NCBI RefSeq assembly: GCF_004349085.1
Contig: NZ_SMFM01000001.1
Coordinates: forward strand, 682,001-746,000
Origin: Flavobacterium caseinilyticum
Lineage (GTDB): Bacteria; Bacteroidota; Bacteroidia; Flavobacteriales; Flavobacteriaceae
Direction of reading: 5' to 3'
Length of the DNA: 64,000 bases
Shown: positions 1-8,209 of the stretch, in pieces
Position numbering within the stretch: position 1 is the first letter of the stretch
Layout: every line of letters starts with the position of its first letter
Position numbers and translations under genes: made by a program
The notes under the pieces: generated by a model
What the model was told of the DNA's origin: nothing
Databases searched by the model: none
What the model saw: the letters and a program-made list of their open reading frames with translations, nothing else

Positions 1-322
1 CTTTTTGTACAGAAGCTAAGAACCCTAATCTGCCAGCATTTATCCCTAAAATAGGAATGCCGGAATCTCTTACTAATGTTGCTGCTCTCAGGATTGTTCC
101 ATCACCACCAATACTGATCAGCATATCAAAACTGGAGTCAAGTTCGGTGTGAGAGGTAAAGGTTTTATATTTTTTTTCTACAATCTTCCGTTCATTAAGC
201 ATCAACAAAAAATGAGATTCAATAATCATTTCTACATTATTTCTGTTAAAAAAAACAAAGATGTCGTTGATGATTGGTTCTGTGCTGTTTTGATAATATT
301 GGCCGTAAATAGCTACTTTCAT
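1..322 (-). CDS. nadK: NAD kinase, N-terminal part (runs off the window)
   Basis: ATP-dependent phosphorylation of NAD to NADP in the cytoplasm. The ATG lies at 320-322 and 107 codons are visible before the window edge. The family's diphosphate-binding motif GGDGT is at residues 72-76, followed by a typical ILGINAGRLGFLA segment. The gene lies 84 nt downstream of the CBS-domain gene on the same strand, so the two are probably co-transcribed. The C-terminal substrate-binding half is outside the window. The family call is firm because the motif and its surroundings match closely. Confidence 0.93.
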   Translation of the reverse strand, partial: MKVAIYGQYYQNSTEPIINDIFVFFNRNNVEMIIESHFLLMLNERKIVEKKYKTFTSHTELDSSFDMLISIGGDGTILRAATLVRDSGIPILGINAGRLGFLASVQK

Positions 323-406
323 CTTTCTTTAATCGTTAATTTGGTTATTTGGTTAATTGAGAGAATGGTTACGAATAACCGAATCAACAAATTTCCAAAT
401 AAGTGG

Positions 407-1066
407 TTAGATGTTAAGGTATTTTTCTAAATAATCAGAACGTTCCTTTAAGTTATTGATGTAATTGTCTTCTTGATGCTCAGAAATGATTTCGTAATTG
501 TACCTTCTGAAAGTCTGGATAATTTCGTTCATTGCGCCCAAAGTTATTTTCATGGTCACTTCCACGCTTTCAACATCTGCTTCAGAAATGAACAATCCTA
601 AAAGCTTGCCGTTATTGCTTTCGACAATTTGGGTAATCTGACTCATCGAGTAGTCTAAAATTGGTTTTCTAACCACAATGATTCCGCCCGGTTCTTTTAA
701 AAAAGGTGTTTCATGAAAAAATTTCATGATATCTTCAATTTCATAATAGCCTACGTAGGTGTTGTTTTCATCCAAAACAGGAACTAAATTAGTGTGATTT
801 TTTGCGAAGACTTCTAAAACATCCAGCCACATCGTATTTGTTCTGGTAAAAAATCCTTCCAGTGTAAAACGATAATCAGATGCTTTTTTATCACTTTCAA
901 AAGTCTCAATATCCTCGGATGCAATACTGCCAATGTAAACGCCCTCTTCGACAATTGGAAAATGTGAAAAGTGTAATTCACTAAAAAATTCTTGAATAGC
1001 CGCAATAGAATCTTGGCTGTCAATCGCTTTAAAGTCATTAGTGATATATTCTGTTATTTCTGTCAT
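407..1066 (-). CDS. CBS-domain protein
   Basis: This 219-residue cytosolic protein has a tandem pair of CBS domains, at about residues 5-55 and 65-125. The first contains the typical FSHFPIVE strand and the second NLVPVLDENNTYVGYYEIED. CBS pairs bind adenosyl nucleotides and regulate partner proteins. The C-terminal part (about 130-210) is a different alpha/beta region that could be an ACT-like fold; that is a guess. It precedes nadK in the same direction, so a link to nucleotide status is plausible but not shown. It is divergent from pdxJ across a 114-nt intergenic region. On the minus strand there is a -7-like TATTTTTG at 1099-1106. Confidence 0.85.
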   Translation of the reverse strand: MTEITEYITNDFKAIDSQDSIAAIQEFFSELHFSHFPIVEEGVYIGSIASEDIETFESDKKASDYRFTLEGFFTRTNTMWLDVLEVFAKNHTNLVPVLDENNTYVGYYEIEDIMKFFHETPFLKEPGGIIVVRKPILDYSMSQITQIVESNNGKLLGLFISEADVESVEVTMKITLGAMNEIIQTFRRYNYEIISEHQEDNYINNLKERSDYLEKYLNI

Positions 1067-1180
1067 AAATCAATCGGCAATATTTCATGCAAAATAATCA
1101 AAAATAAGCAAAATCTCCTAAGTTTTACTTTGTATTTTTGTTCCAAGTAAATACTAGTATCAAAATAAAAATACGTTTCA

Positions 1181-1894
1181 ATGACAAAATTAAGTGTAAA
1201 TATCAATAAAATAGCCACTTTACGTAATGCGCGCGGAGGAAATGTTCCCGATTTATTAAAAGTAGCAGCTGACATTCAAAAGTTCGGTGCCGAAGGAATC
1301 ACGATTCATCCGCGTCCGGATGAGCGTCACATTCGGTATCAGGATGCCCGAGATTTAAAGTCTGTCGTTTACACCGAGTATAATATTGAAGGAAATCCAG
1401 AACAAACATTTATCGATCTTGTTCTCGAAATAAAACCCACTCAAGTGACTTTGGTGCCAGATGCAATTGATGCCATCACGTCTAATGCAGGTTGGGATAC
1501 TATAAAACACGCTTCTTATTTAACCGAAATCGTTCAGGAATTTCAACGCAACGGAATCAGAACTTCTATTTTTGTAGATCCTGTTCTCGATATGATTGAA
1601 GGCGCAAAGAAAATTGGAACCGAAAGAATCGAATTGTACACCGAGGCATTTGCACATCAATATAGTTTAGGGAATCAAAACGGAATTTTGCCGTATACCC
1701 AATCGGCAATTTTGGCCAATGAGCTTGGATTAGGAATCAACGCAGGTCATGATTTGAGTTTGGATAATATTCAGTTTTTCAAACAAAATATTCCGGGATT
1801 ATTGGAAGTTTCTATAGGTCACGCATTAATTTCCGAAGCCATTTATTTAGGCTTGGATAATGTGGTAAATATGTATTTGCAAAAATTAAAATAA
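1181..1894 (+). CDS. pdxJ: Pyridoxine 5'-phosphate synthase
   Basis: PdxJ condenses 1-deoxy-xylulose 5-phosphate with 3-amino-2-oxopropyl phosphate to make pyridoxine 5'-phosphate, the last ring-closing step of the DXP-dependent vitamin B6 pathway. The 237-residue length is normal. Family signatures are visible: NINKIATLRNARGG near the N-terminus, the ITIHPRPDERHIRYQD block at about residues 41-56, and NAGHDLSLDN near the C-terminus. The ATG at 1181 gives a full-length family start. A -7-like TATTTTTG lies at 1133-1140. The gene is followed by a long hairpin (1901-1959). Confidence 0.96.
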   Translation: MTKLSVNINKIATLRNARGGNVPDLLKVAADIQKFGAEGITIHPRPDERHIRYQDARDLKSVVYTEYNIEGNPEQTFIDLVLEIKPTQVTLVPDAIDAITSNAGWDTIKHASYLTEIVQEFQRNGIRTSIFVDPVLDMIEGAKKIGTERIELYTEAFAHQYSLGNQNGILPYTQSAILANELGLGINAGHDLSLDNIQFFKQNIPGLLEVSIGHALISEAIYLGLDNVVNMYLQKLK

Positions 1895-1900
1895 AATTTC

Positions 1901-1959
1901 GCCACGAATTATACCAATTTTCACGAATTTGAGTGGTGGAAATTGGTGTAATTCGTGGC
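1901..1959. repeat. Long hairpin: 20-nt arms built on CCACGAATT
   Basis: The arms at 1901-1920 and 1940-1959 are complementary over 20 nt with a single G-U type difference, separated by a 19-nt loop that itself contains a further CACGAATT. It sits between pdxJ and the hydrolase gene. An A-run follows the right arm, with no strong T-run, so it is more like a dispersed hairpin repeat than a standard terminator. Confidence 0.75.
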
Positions 1960-1975
1960 TAAAAAAAAGTAAAAA

Positions 1976-2734
1976 ATGTTATATTCAAAAATAGAAGGAT
2001 CCGGTAAACCGCTTTTAATTCTGCATGGATTCTTGGGAATGTCTGATAATTGGAAAACACTCGGGACGCAGTTCGCGACTGATTTTCAAGTTCATATTCT
2101 CGATTTACGCAACCACGGACGAAGTTTGCATTCAGAAGAGTTCAGTTATGAAATCATGGCGCAGGATGTTTACGAGTATTGTCAGGCTCATAATTTAGAA
2201 AACATCAATATTATAGGGCATTCGATGGGCGGAAAAGTGGCAATGCTTTTAGCTACTACTCATTCGGAATTAGTGGATAAGTTAATTGTGGCTGATATTG
2301 GACCAAAATTTTATCCGCAACACCATCAGGATATTTTGGCGGGTTTGAACGCCGTAGATTTTTCCATAAAACCAAGCCGAAGTGATGTCGAAGAAATTAT
2401 GGAGAAGTATATTCCTGATTTTGGGACCAGACAATTCTTAATGAAAAATTTATTTTGGCAAGAGCCGGGACAATTGGCGTTCCGATTTAATTTGGCAGTT
2501 TTCGATCGTAAGATAGAAGAAATAGGGATTCCGTTACCGGAAAATTCCATTTTCGAAAAACCAACCTTGTTCATTCGTGGAGGAAATTCCAGATATATTT
2601 TGGATAGCGATTTCGAAAACATAAAAAAGCATTTTCCGGATTCAAGCATTGAAACAATCCCGAATGCAGGACATTGGCTTCATGCCGAAAACCCAGCCGA
2701 TTTCTATCAAAAGGCAACTTCTTTTTTAAAATAA
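1976..2734 (+). CDS. Alpha/beta-fold hydrolase (YbfF-like esterase)
   Basis: This 252-residue protein has the alpha/beta hydrolase fold. It shows the HGFLG oxyanion-region motif at residues 17-21, the nucleophile elbow GHSMGG with Ser83, and a C-terminal NAGHWLH with the catalytic His at about 233. Length and motif spacing resemble the small acyl-CoA thioesterase/esterase YbfF, but the natural substrate cannot be read from sequence. No signal peptide is seen, so it is probably cytoplasmic. Confidence 0.88.
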   Translation: MLYSKIEGSGKPLLILHGFLGMSDNWKTLGTQFATDFQVHILDLRNHGRSLHSEEFSYEIMAQDVYEYCQAHNLENINIIGHSMGGKVAMLLATTHSELVDKLIVADIGPKFYPQHHQDILAGLNAVDFSIKPSRSDVEEIMEKYIPDFGTRQFLMKNLFWQEPGQLAFRFNLAVFDRKIEEIGIPLPENSIFEKPTLFIRGGNSRYILDSDFENIKKHFPDSSIETIPNAGHWLHAENPADFYQKATSFLK

Positions 2735-2788
2735 ATTAATCAGATTTAATTTTTTCTTACATTTATTAAATCTTTAAAAAATAAAATC

Positions 2789-3133
2789 ATGAATTTACTG
2801 ATCAAAATTCTTATTACTTCAGGCTTGGTCTTGCTTATTGCGAACTTTATGCCGGGAGTTCATGTGGCTGGATTTACTACCGCATTAATTGTAGCCATTG
2901 TTCTAGGGTTGCTTAATATATTTATCAAACCAATATTAGTAATACTAACTTTACCGGTTACCATTCTTACTTTAGGATTGTTTTTATTGGTCATTAATGC
3001 GCTGATGATTTTGTTATGTACCAAAATTGTGGGTGGATTCAGCGTGGATACGTTTTGGACCGCCTTGTTTTTTAGTATTATATTGTCAGTTTTGCAGTCT
3101 ATAATGAATGGAATATTAGGCGAAGGAAAATAA
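2789..3133 (+). CDS. YvlD / 'phage holin family' small membrane protein
   Basis: This 114-residue protein is almost wholly hydrophobic and has about four membrane segments. The central GLLNIFIKPILVILTLPVTI matches the conserved core of the YvlD-type family that databases call phage_holin_4_2. Despite that name there are no phage genes nearby, and the family is widespread as a housekeeping membrane protein of unknown role. It stands alone between the hydrolase gene and the metal island. Confidence 0.8.
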   Translation: MNLLIKILITSGLVLLIANFMPGVHVAGFTTALIVAIVLGLLNIFIKPILVILTLPVTILTLGLFLLVINALMILLCTKIVGGFSVDTFWTALFFSIILSVLQSIMNGILGEGK

Positions 3134-3191
3134 AACGTTGTTTTTAACACGTATTTATGATTGAATTCCGGTTTTATTTGTGTCCAATTAA

Positions 3192-3199
3192 TACCTTTG
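3192..3199 (+). promoter_or_regulatory. -7 promoter element TACCTTTG
   Basis: The sequence matches the Bacteroidota -7 consensus TAnnTTTG, 20 nt upstream of the ATG of the Cys-rich exported protein that opens the metal island. I do not see a convincing -33 TTG at the expected 19-nt spacing, so the assignment is tentative. Confidence 0.45.
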
Positions 3200-3219
3200 T
3201 ACTCTATTAATAGAATATT

Positions 3220-3591
3220 ATGTCTAAAAAGTTTTACATATTGTTATTGGTTATGCTTGGTTTCTTTATGACACCAAGCGTAGCTTTTGCATGTGGAACA
3301 AAAGCAGACAAGTCTTGTTGCAAAAAAGAATCTCCTTCAAAGAAGGAGCAGAAAGACTGTTGCAAGAAAGAAAAAAAATCGAATGAAAGTTCGCATGACG
3401 GCTGTAATGGCGCTTGTAAGAATGTTTCTTGCGGTAGTTCAGCTTTTCATTTGGGTTTAACTTCGGTGTTTTATACCGAACTAAACAAGCAAGTTTTTAG
3501 TTTTTCTACTGAAAAACAAAATTATTATTACTCGGAAATGTTTATTTCTTCTCATTTTCGTTCTATTTGGCTTCCACCTAAAATAAGCTAA
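3220..3591 (+). CDS. Small Cys/Lys-rich exported protein, head of the metal island
   Basis: This 123-residue protein has a signal peptide ending near VAFA at residue 24. A Lys-rich segment follows with eight cysteines between about residues 25 and 70, including two CC pairs and C-x3-C/C-x3-C spacings, and the C-terminus reads SIWLPPKIS. Small proteins of this layout are common next to heavy-metal genes in Bacteroidota (compare the HYC_CC_PP type, though the HYC motif itself is absent). A periplasmic metal-binding or sensing role is inferred. A weak GACAG/CTGTC hairpin with a short T-run follows at about 3603-3624. Confidence 0.75.
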   Translation: MSKKFYILLLVMLGFFMTPSVAFACGTKADKSCCKKESPSKKEQKDCCKKEKKSNESSHDGCNGACKNVSCGSSAFHLGLTSVFYTELNKQVFSFSTEKQNYYYSEMFISSHFRSIWLPPKIS

Positions 3592-3745
3592 ATTCCTTCT
3601 GCGACAGCCTGGAAACTGTCTTTTTCAAAGCAAATTATGCTTTAACAATCATTAAATTTCAGTCGGATACAATTTGAAATGTAGCTAAATGTGCTATTTT
3701 TTTCAATGTTTTTTACGACTAATTCACCTCAAAATTATTCATACA

Positions 3746-4621
3746 ATGAACTCAATAAAAAAAATATTGATGGCAATAATCCTATTGCTTTCAGTTACAA
3801 TTGCAAGCGCGCAAATTAAAAATAGCAAGACAGAAACCGTTAAAATATACGGAAACTGTGAAATGTGTAAAAGCAAAATAGAAACTGCCGGAAATCTGAA
3901 AAAAGTAGCAAAAGTCGAGTGGAATAAAGATTCCAAAATGGCAACTCTTATATATGATTCGACCAAAACGAGCCAAGACGAAATTTTGAAACGTATTGCT
4001 TTAGCCGGATACGACAGCGATAAATTTCTTGCTCCGGATGCTACTTATGAGGCATTACATGGATGTTGTCAATATGATAGAGAAGCAAAAGTTATCGTTT
4101 CTACAGAGATGAAAATGGAAACTACTACTGCAGAAAATCATGCAAACCACGCCAATCATTCTGATGCTCTAGTTGCAAAACAACAAGTGGATACTAAATT
4201 AAAAGTTGTTTTTGATAGCTATTTTCTTTTGAAAGATGCTTTGGTGAAAACTGACGGAAAAGCTGCTGCTACTTTAGCTAAAGACGTTCTTACAGCATTA
4301 AATGCAGTAAAAATGGACGAGCTTGCGATGGATGCTCACATGATTTGGATGAAAGAAATGAAAGGTTTAATGACTGGTGCCAAGAATATTTCGGAGACTC
4401 AAGACATCAAACGTCAAAGAGAATTTTTTATTCCTTTTTCAAAATCGATGTACGAATTGATAAAAGTGGCTAAATACGAAACTCCGGTTTATCTTCAGTT
4501 TTGTCCTATGGCAAATGATGGTAAAGGTGCAAACTGGTTAAGCAAAGAGAATGCAGTTAAAAATCCTTATTACGGTTCTCAAATGATGACTTGCGGAAAA
4601 ACTGTCGAAACGATTCAATAA
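3746..4621 (+). CDS. Exported HMA-DUF3347 copper-binding protein
   Basis: I chose the ATG at 3746, which gives 291 residues and a clean signal peptide (cleavage near TIASAQ), over an in-frame ATG at 3689 that would add 19 residues ahead of it. Residues about 30-95 form a heavy-metal-associated domain with the CxxC pair Cys38/Cys41. A His-rich linker (NHANHANH) follows. Residues about 145-291 form a DUF3347 domain ending in the family hallmarks FCPMANDGKG and NPYYGSQMMTCG. It is the first gene of a tight operon: the thioredoxin-like gene begins 8 nt downstream. Likely role: periplasmic Cu(I) binding or transfer. Confidence 0.88.
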   Translation: MNSIKKILMAIILLLSVTIASAQIKNSKTETVKIYGNCEMCKSKIETAGNLKKVAKVEWNKDSKMATLIYDSTKTSQDEILKRIALAGYDSDKFLAPDATYEALHGCCQYDREAKVIVSTEMKMETTTAENHANHANHSDALVAKQQVDTKLKVVFDSYFLLKDALVKTDGKAAATLAKDVLTALNAVKMDELAMDAHMIWMKEMKGLMTGAKNISETQDIKRQREFFIPFSKSMYELIKVAKYETPVYLQFCPMANDGKGANWLSKENAVKNPYYGSQMMTCGKTVETIQ

Positions 4622-4629
4622 GTGATTAG

Positions 4630-5112
4630 ATGGAATTCAAAATAAAAAAAATAATGCTGTTATTCAGTTTGATAATCAGTATGTCAGCTGCAAATGCCCA
4701 AATGAAAATTGGAGACAGCTTGCCTAATTTTCAACTTAAAAACAATAAGGAAGTACTAGTAAATTTGGTTTCTCTTAAAGGAAAAACCATTTTAGTTGAT
4801 TTTTGGGCATCTTGGTGCGCGCCTTGTAGACTGGCTAATAAAAAACTAGCTCCTTTATACAATGAGTATAAAGATGACAATTTCGAAATTGTCGGGATTT
4901 CGCTGGATACGGACAAAATGAAATGGATGGCTGCTATTCAAAAAGATAAATTAGCTTACGAACAATTAATCGATACTAAAGGTTTTGATTCGAAATCAGC
5001 ATTACTTTTTGGAGTTGAACAGTTGCCAAGTGCTTATCTTTTTGATGCATCAGGAAAACTGGTTGCTATCAATCCTACTGAAGAACAAATTTTAATGCAA
5101 ATAAAAAATTAA
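4630..5112 (+). CDS. TlpA-like exported thioredoxin
   Basis: This 160-residue protein has a signal peptide (cleavage near SAANAQ, residue 24), then a thioredoxin/AhpC-TSA-type fold with the redox motif WASWCAPC (Cys63, Cys66) and the cis-Pro region QLPSAYLF. It belongs to the TlpA/ResA type of periplasmic thiol-disulfide proteins. It sits between two CxxC-containing HMA proteins with gaps of 8 and 7 nt, so a plausible job is keeping their metal-binding cysteines reduced. That is inference from context. A cytochrome c maturation role is less likely because no ccm genes are near. Confidence 0.88.
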   Translation: MEFKIKKIMLLFSLIISMSAANAQMKIGDSLPNFQLKNNKEVLVNLVSLKGKTILVDFWASWCAPCRLANKKLAPLYNEYKDDNFEIVGISLDTDKMKWMAAIQKDKLAYEQLIDTKGFDSKSALLFGVEQLPSAYLFDASGKLVAINPTEEQILMQIKN

Positions 5113-5119
5113 AACAAAA

Positions 5120-5650
5120 ATGAAAAATCTAAATTTAAAATCCATAAGTATCGCTTGTTTGGTTTTGATGACAAGCATACAATCCTATTCTCAAATTTCA
5201 AAAGCAGAAATTATGGCGACCGGTTTAACGTGTTCCATGTGTTCCAATGCTATAAACAAACAACTGAAAGCGATGGATGGTGTGGATAGCGTGAGTACTG
5301 ATTTGAATACAAATACCTTCACTGTTTATTTTAAAAAAGAAAGTAAAATAATGCCAAAAATGCTAAAAGAAGGTGTAGAAAAAGCAGGCTTTTTCATTGG
5401 TTCACTGGTAATTACAATGCCTTCAGAACACTTAAAAACTGAAGGTAATAAAACCATTTTAGTCAACGGTTCTACTTTCGTATTATTGAATGAGGAACCT
5501 AAAAACAGTGCAGGAGAAACAAAAGTGAGGGTTTTTGATAAAGGGTATGTCACTCAAAAAGAATATAAAAAACTCCTTAAGACCTTTTCAAAAATAGCTT
5601 CTTATCCATTAGATAGCGAAGATGATTATCATATCAAATCTGTGCTGTAA
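5120..5650 (+). CDS. Exported HMA-domain protein
   Basis: This 176-residue protein has a signal peptide to about residue 24, then one HMA domain (about 28-95) with the motif GLTCSMCS (Cys38 and Cys41, the same positions as in the HMA-DUF3347 protein two genes upstream). The C-terminal 80 residues have no domain I recognise. Its stop codon overlaps the start of the next gene by one base (TAATG), so the two are probably translationally coupled. Likely a periplasmic copper chaperone working with the barrel protein. Confidence 0.82.
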   Translation: MKNLNLKSISIACLVLMTSIQSYSQISKAEIMATGLTCSMCSNAINKQLKAMDGVDSVSTDLNTNTFTVYFKKESKIMPKMLKEGVEKAGFFIGSLVITMPSEHLKTEGNKTILVNGSTFVLLNEEPKNSAGETKVRVFDKGYVTQKEYKKLLKTFSKIASYPLDSEDDYHIKSVL

Positions 5651-6459
5651 TGAGAAAATTTTTAATCGTATTTACGTTTTTTCTTATTCAGGGAATATCG
5701 GCGCAGGAGCTTTTTGTGGTCACTGATCCGGCAAGCAACGTTCCTGCGGGTTCATTAGGAATTCGTTTGGCACAATCTATTTTTAAAGAACAAATGAAAT
5801 CAGGATATAGTTATCACCTCATGCCTGAAGTTACTTTGGGAATCAATAAGAATTTGATGGTGAGAACATCCCTATTTGTCAGTAATAGAAGTAATCAATT
5901 GGTAACTGAAGGCGCCAGTTTTTACGCTAAATATCGTTTCCTTTCTACCGATGATCTTCAAAGTCATTTTAGGATGGCAGCATTTGGAAGATATAGTTTT
6001 AATAATGCGGATATTCATCAGGAACAAATAGAAATTATGGGGCATAATACTGGTTTTGAAACTGGAATCGTGGCTACGCAGCTTATAAAAAAAGTGGCAA
6101 TTAGTGCTTCGGTTAGTTTCGAAAAAGCATTTGATAACAAGCCGGATTACAAATTTCCCGCAGCGCAAAGTGATAACGCCACTAATTATACATTGTCGTT
6201 CGGAAGGTTGATGTATCCAAAAAAATACACCAGTTTTAAGCAAACAAATATTAATACAATGTTGGAGTTTGTAGGACAAACATTAAACGAAAATGGAAAA
6301 TCGTATTTGGATATTGTGCCTTCCATTCAATTTATCATCAACAGCCAAGCACGAATTGATGTTGCTTACAGGCACGAATTATACAGTTCTATGTTGCGGT
6401 CTGCGCCAAATGGATTTTATCTAAATTTAGAATACAACTTTTTTAATATCATAAAATAA
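5650..6459 (+). CDS. Predicted outer-membrane beta-barrel protein of the copper operon
   Basis: This 269-residue protein has a signal peptide (cleavage after SAQ, residue 18) followed by alternating hydrophobic/aromatic segments typical of a small barrel. It ends in a strand with C-terminal aromatic residues (FYLNLEYNFFNIIK). It has no metal motif. It is the last gene of the four-gene operon that starts at 3746 and is coupled to the HMA gene through a TAATG overlap. I cannot assign a substrate; passage of copper or a chelator across the outer membrane is a hypothesis. Confidence 0.72.
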   Translation: MRKFLIVFTFFLIQGISAQELFVVTDPASNVPAGSLGIRLAQSIFKEQMKSGYSYHLMPEVTLGINKNLMVRTSLFVSNRSNQLVTEGASFYAKYRFLSTDDLQSHFRMAAFGRYSFNNADIHQEQIEIMGHNTGFETGIVATQLIKKVAISASVSFEKAFDNKPDYKFPAAQSDNATNYTLSFGRLMYPKKYTSFKQTNINTMLEFVGQTLNENGKSYLDIVPSIQFIINSQARIDVAYRHELYSSMLRSAPNGFYLNLEYNFFNIIK

Positions 6460-6529
6460 ATTAGACGACTTAAATTGATAGCAGTGAATAGCTGATTTAA
6501 ATAGAAGTCAATATAATCATAAAAACACC

Positions 6530-7267
6530 ATGAAGAAAATACTGTTTTTGTCTCTGATAGCTACTTTTTTGACGGTTTCGTGCAACCAAAAAGAGAAAGA
6601 AGAAACGACTTTGAATTCTGAGAAAACTGAAAAAATGGCTGAACTATACTCTTGTCCGATGCATTCTGAAGTTACTGGTGTTGCAGGAAGCGAATGTCCA
6701 GAATGCGGAATGGAGTTGACTGAAAAAGTTATTCCAACAACCTCAACTGAAAAAGAAGAAACTCCAGTTACTGTCGCTGACGTAACGGAAGAACCAAGCA
6801 CCATAATTAAAATAAGGAACGCTGACAAAGCAACTTTTCCAACTGATGCGATTGTTTCCAAGTATCTCAAAATTAAAAATGCATTGACCAAAGACGATTC
6901 AAAAGGAGCAGCTGCTGCAGCAAAAGAATTAATCGCTGCTTTGAATAACAGCAATTCCAGCTCTTTGGATACCAAATTAAAAAACAAATACAACGCTTTT
7001 GTCGGCGATGCCAAAGTGCATGTCAAACACATTGGCGAAAATGCAGGGAAAATGGAGCACCAAAGAGAATATTTCTCCTTATTGAGCCAGGATGTTTTTA
7101 GTTTAATAAAAGCATTTGGAACAAAACAAACGGTTTATCAGGATTACTGTCCAATGTATGGCGACGGAAAAACTGGGTATTGGATCAGTGAAACTAAAGA
7201 TGTGATTAACCCATATTATGGTTCTGAGATGCTGAATTGTGGCAATATTGTGCAAACGTTTCTCTAA
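6530..7267 (+). CDS. Lipoprotein with CPMH metal domain and DUF3347
   Basis: This 245-residue lipoprotein has the lipobox LTVSC (Cys18). Next comes a short heavy-metal-binding domain (about residues 40-66) of the form Y-x-CPMH...CPECGMEL. A Thr/Glu-rich linker follows, then a DUF3347 domain (about 100-245) ending in DYCPMYGDGK and NPYYGSEMLNCG. It is a paralogue of the DUF3347 protein at 3746 but replaces the HMA domain with a CPMH domain. It is probably anchored to a membrane, facing the periplasm, and binds copper. Confidence 0.87.
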   Translation: MKKILFLSLIATFLTVSCNQKEKEETTLNSEKTEKMAELYSCPMHSEVTGVAGSECPECGMELTEKVIPTTSTEKEETPVTVADVTEEPSTIIKIRNADKATFPTDAIVSKYLKIKNALTKDDSKGAAAAAKELIAALNNSNSSSLDTKLKNKYNAFVGDAKVHVKHIGENAGKMEHQREYFSLLSQDVFSLIKAFGTKQTVYQDYCPMYGDGKTGYWISETKDVINPYYGSEMLNCGNIVQTFL

Positions 7268-7377
7268 TTACTACGTGTGAATTATGTAATTAAGAATAAT
7301 AAAAGCACAACTGTTTGTCCATAATTTTTGGTACCTTTTACATATAGAAATTATTCTATAATTAATAAATAAATACG

Positions 7378-7695
7378 ATGAAAAAAATAGCTTTTGCAGC
7401 CTTAATGATGGCTACTGTAATGGTTTCCTGTAACCAAAAGAACAAGGAAAACTCAACAGATGATTCTCATCTGATGAATGATAACTCGACTATGATGAAT
7501 TCTGACTCCACTAACATGATGGATAATGATTCTACGATGATGAGCAATGACAATGAAATGATGAACAACAACGCAACAGTTTACGCTTGTCCGATGCATC
7601 CTGAAGTTCAGGGTAAATTGAATGACAAATGTCCAAAGTGCGGTATGAAATTAACTGAACCCGTTTCTGATGCTGCTGTAAAAAGCAACAAATAA
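7378..7695 (+). CDS. Met/Asn/Asp-rich lipoprotein with CPMHPE metal domain
   Basis: This 105-residue lipoprotein has the lipobox MVSC (Cys18). Residues about 28-65 are low complexity, rich in Met, Asn, Asp and Ser with repeated DSTMM/NEMM units. A heavy-metal-binding domain follows, YACPMHPEV...CPKCGMKL. Met clusters plus the Cys-rich module suggest Cu(I)/Ag(I) binding in the periplasm. Its 3' portion is the parent of a decayed copy found 0.6 kb downstream (8210-8368). Confidence 0.82.
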   Translation: MKKIAFAALMMATVMVSCNQKNKENSTDDSHLMNDNSTMMNSDSTNMMDNDSTMMSNDNEMMNNNATVYACPMHPEVQGKLNDKCPKCGMKLTEPVSDAAVKSNK

Positions 7696-7778
7696 ATTTA
7701 TAATATACAGATTATATTTGAAAACCGAACCAGCTTTATTATTCAAAAATTAATAAGGTTGGTTTAAAACAAACTGAG

Positions 7779-8099
7779 ATGAAACATACTTATAGTATTG
7801 AAGGGATGTCCTGCGATGGTTGTCGCTCCAAGGTCGAAAAAACCTTGAATTCTATTGCAGGTGTTGCAGCTATTGTTTCTTTGATTCCTCCAATGGCAAC
7901 AATAACGATGGATCAGCATATTGCCACCACTCAATTACAAGAGGCATTAACTGCTGAGGGGAACTATACAATTGCATTTAATGAACAAGCTGATGCTCGC
8001 GGAACTATTGAAGAACCAATCGAAAAATCATGTTGTAATGCTGTAAAACAAGAAGATAAAACAGTACAGAAATCATGTTGTAGCGCTACTGATTCATAA
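7779..8099 (+). CDS. Cytosolic HMA copper chaperone with CC-rich tail
   Basis: This 106-residue protein has no signal peptide. Residues 1-68 are an HMA domain with the motif GMSCDGC (Cys12, Cys15). The tail holds two KSCC motifs separated by a charged linker. The first 80 residues are strikingly similar to the N-terminus of the CopA ATPase encoded at 8446, including KHTY-I-GMSCDGCR-KVEKTLN and a shared KSCC, so the gene probably arose by duplication. Likely role: delivering Cu(I) to the ATPase. Confidence 0.88.
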   Translation: MKHTYSIEGMSCDGCRSKVEKTLNSIAGVAAIVSLIPPMATITMDQHIATTQLQEALTAEGNYTIAFNEQADARGTIEEPIEKSCCNAVKQEDKTVQKSCCSATDS

Positions 8100-8209
8100 G
8101 TTAAAACAAAAATAACGTTGCTTACAGCCGCTCAGGTTAAATACTACTTTTCGATAGATTGTGTAGGTAAAAAGGTTTCTGTAAACCAAGAGATTTCCCA
8201 GTTTACTAA

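Noticed and set aside
149-430. A 93-codon plus-strand frame over nadK
   Set aside because: The minus strand encodes NAD kinase with its GGDGT motif over 1-322; the plus-strand frame is its shadow.
2789-3133. Phage holin suggesting a prophage
   Set aside because: The family name is historical; there are no phage structural, lysis or integrase genes around it.
2860-3150. A minus-strand frame over the YvlD-like gene
   Set aside because: The plus-strand product has the expected family core; the other frame has no such pattern.
7268-7377. Possible copper riboswitch or regulator site before the metal-lipoprotein gene
   Set aside because: The gap has TTTG and TACCTTTT-like words but not at promoter spacing, and no conserved fold was evident.
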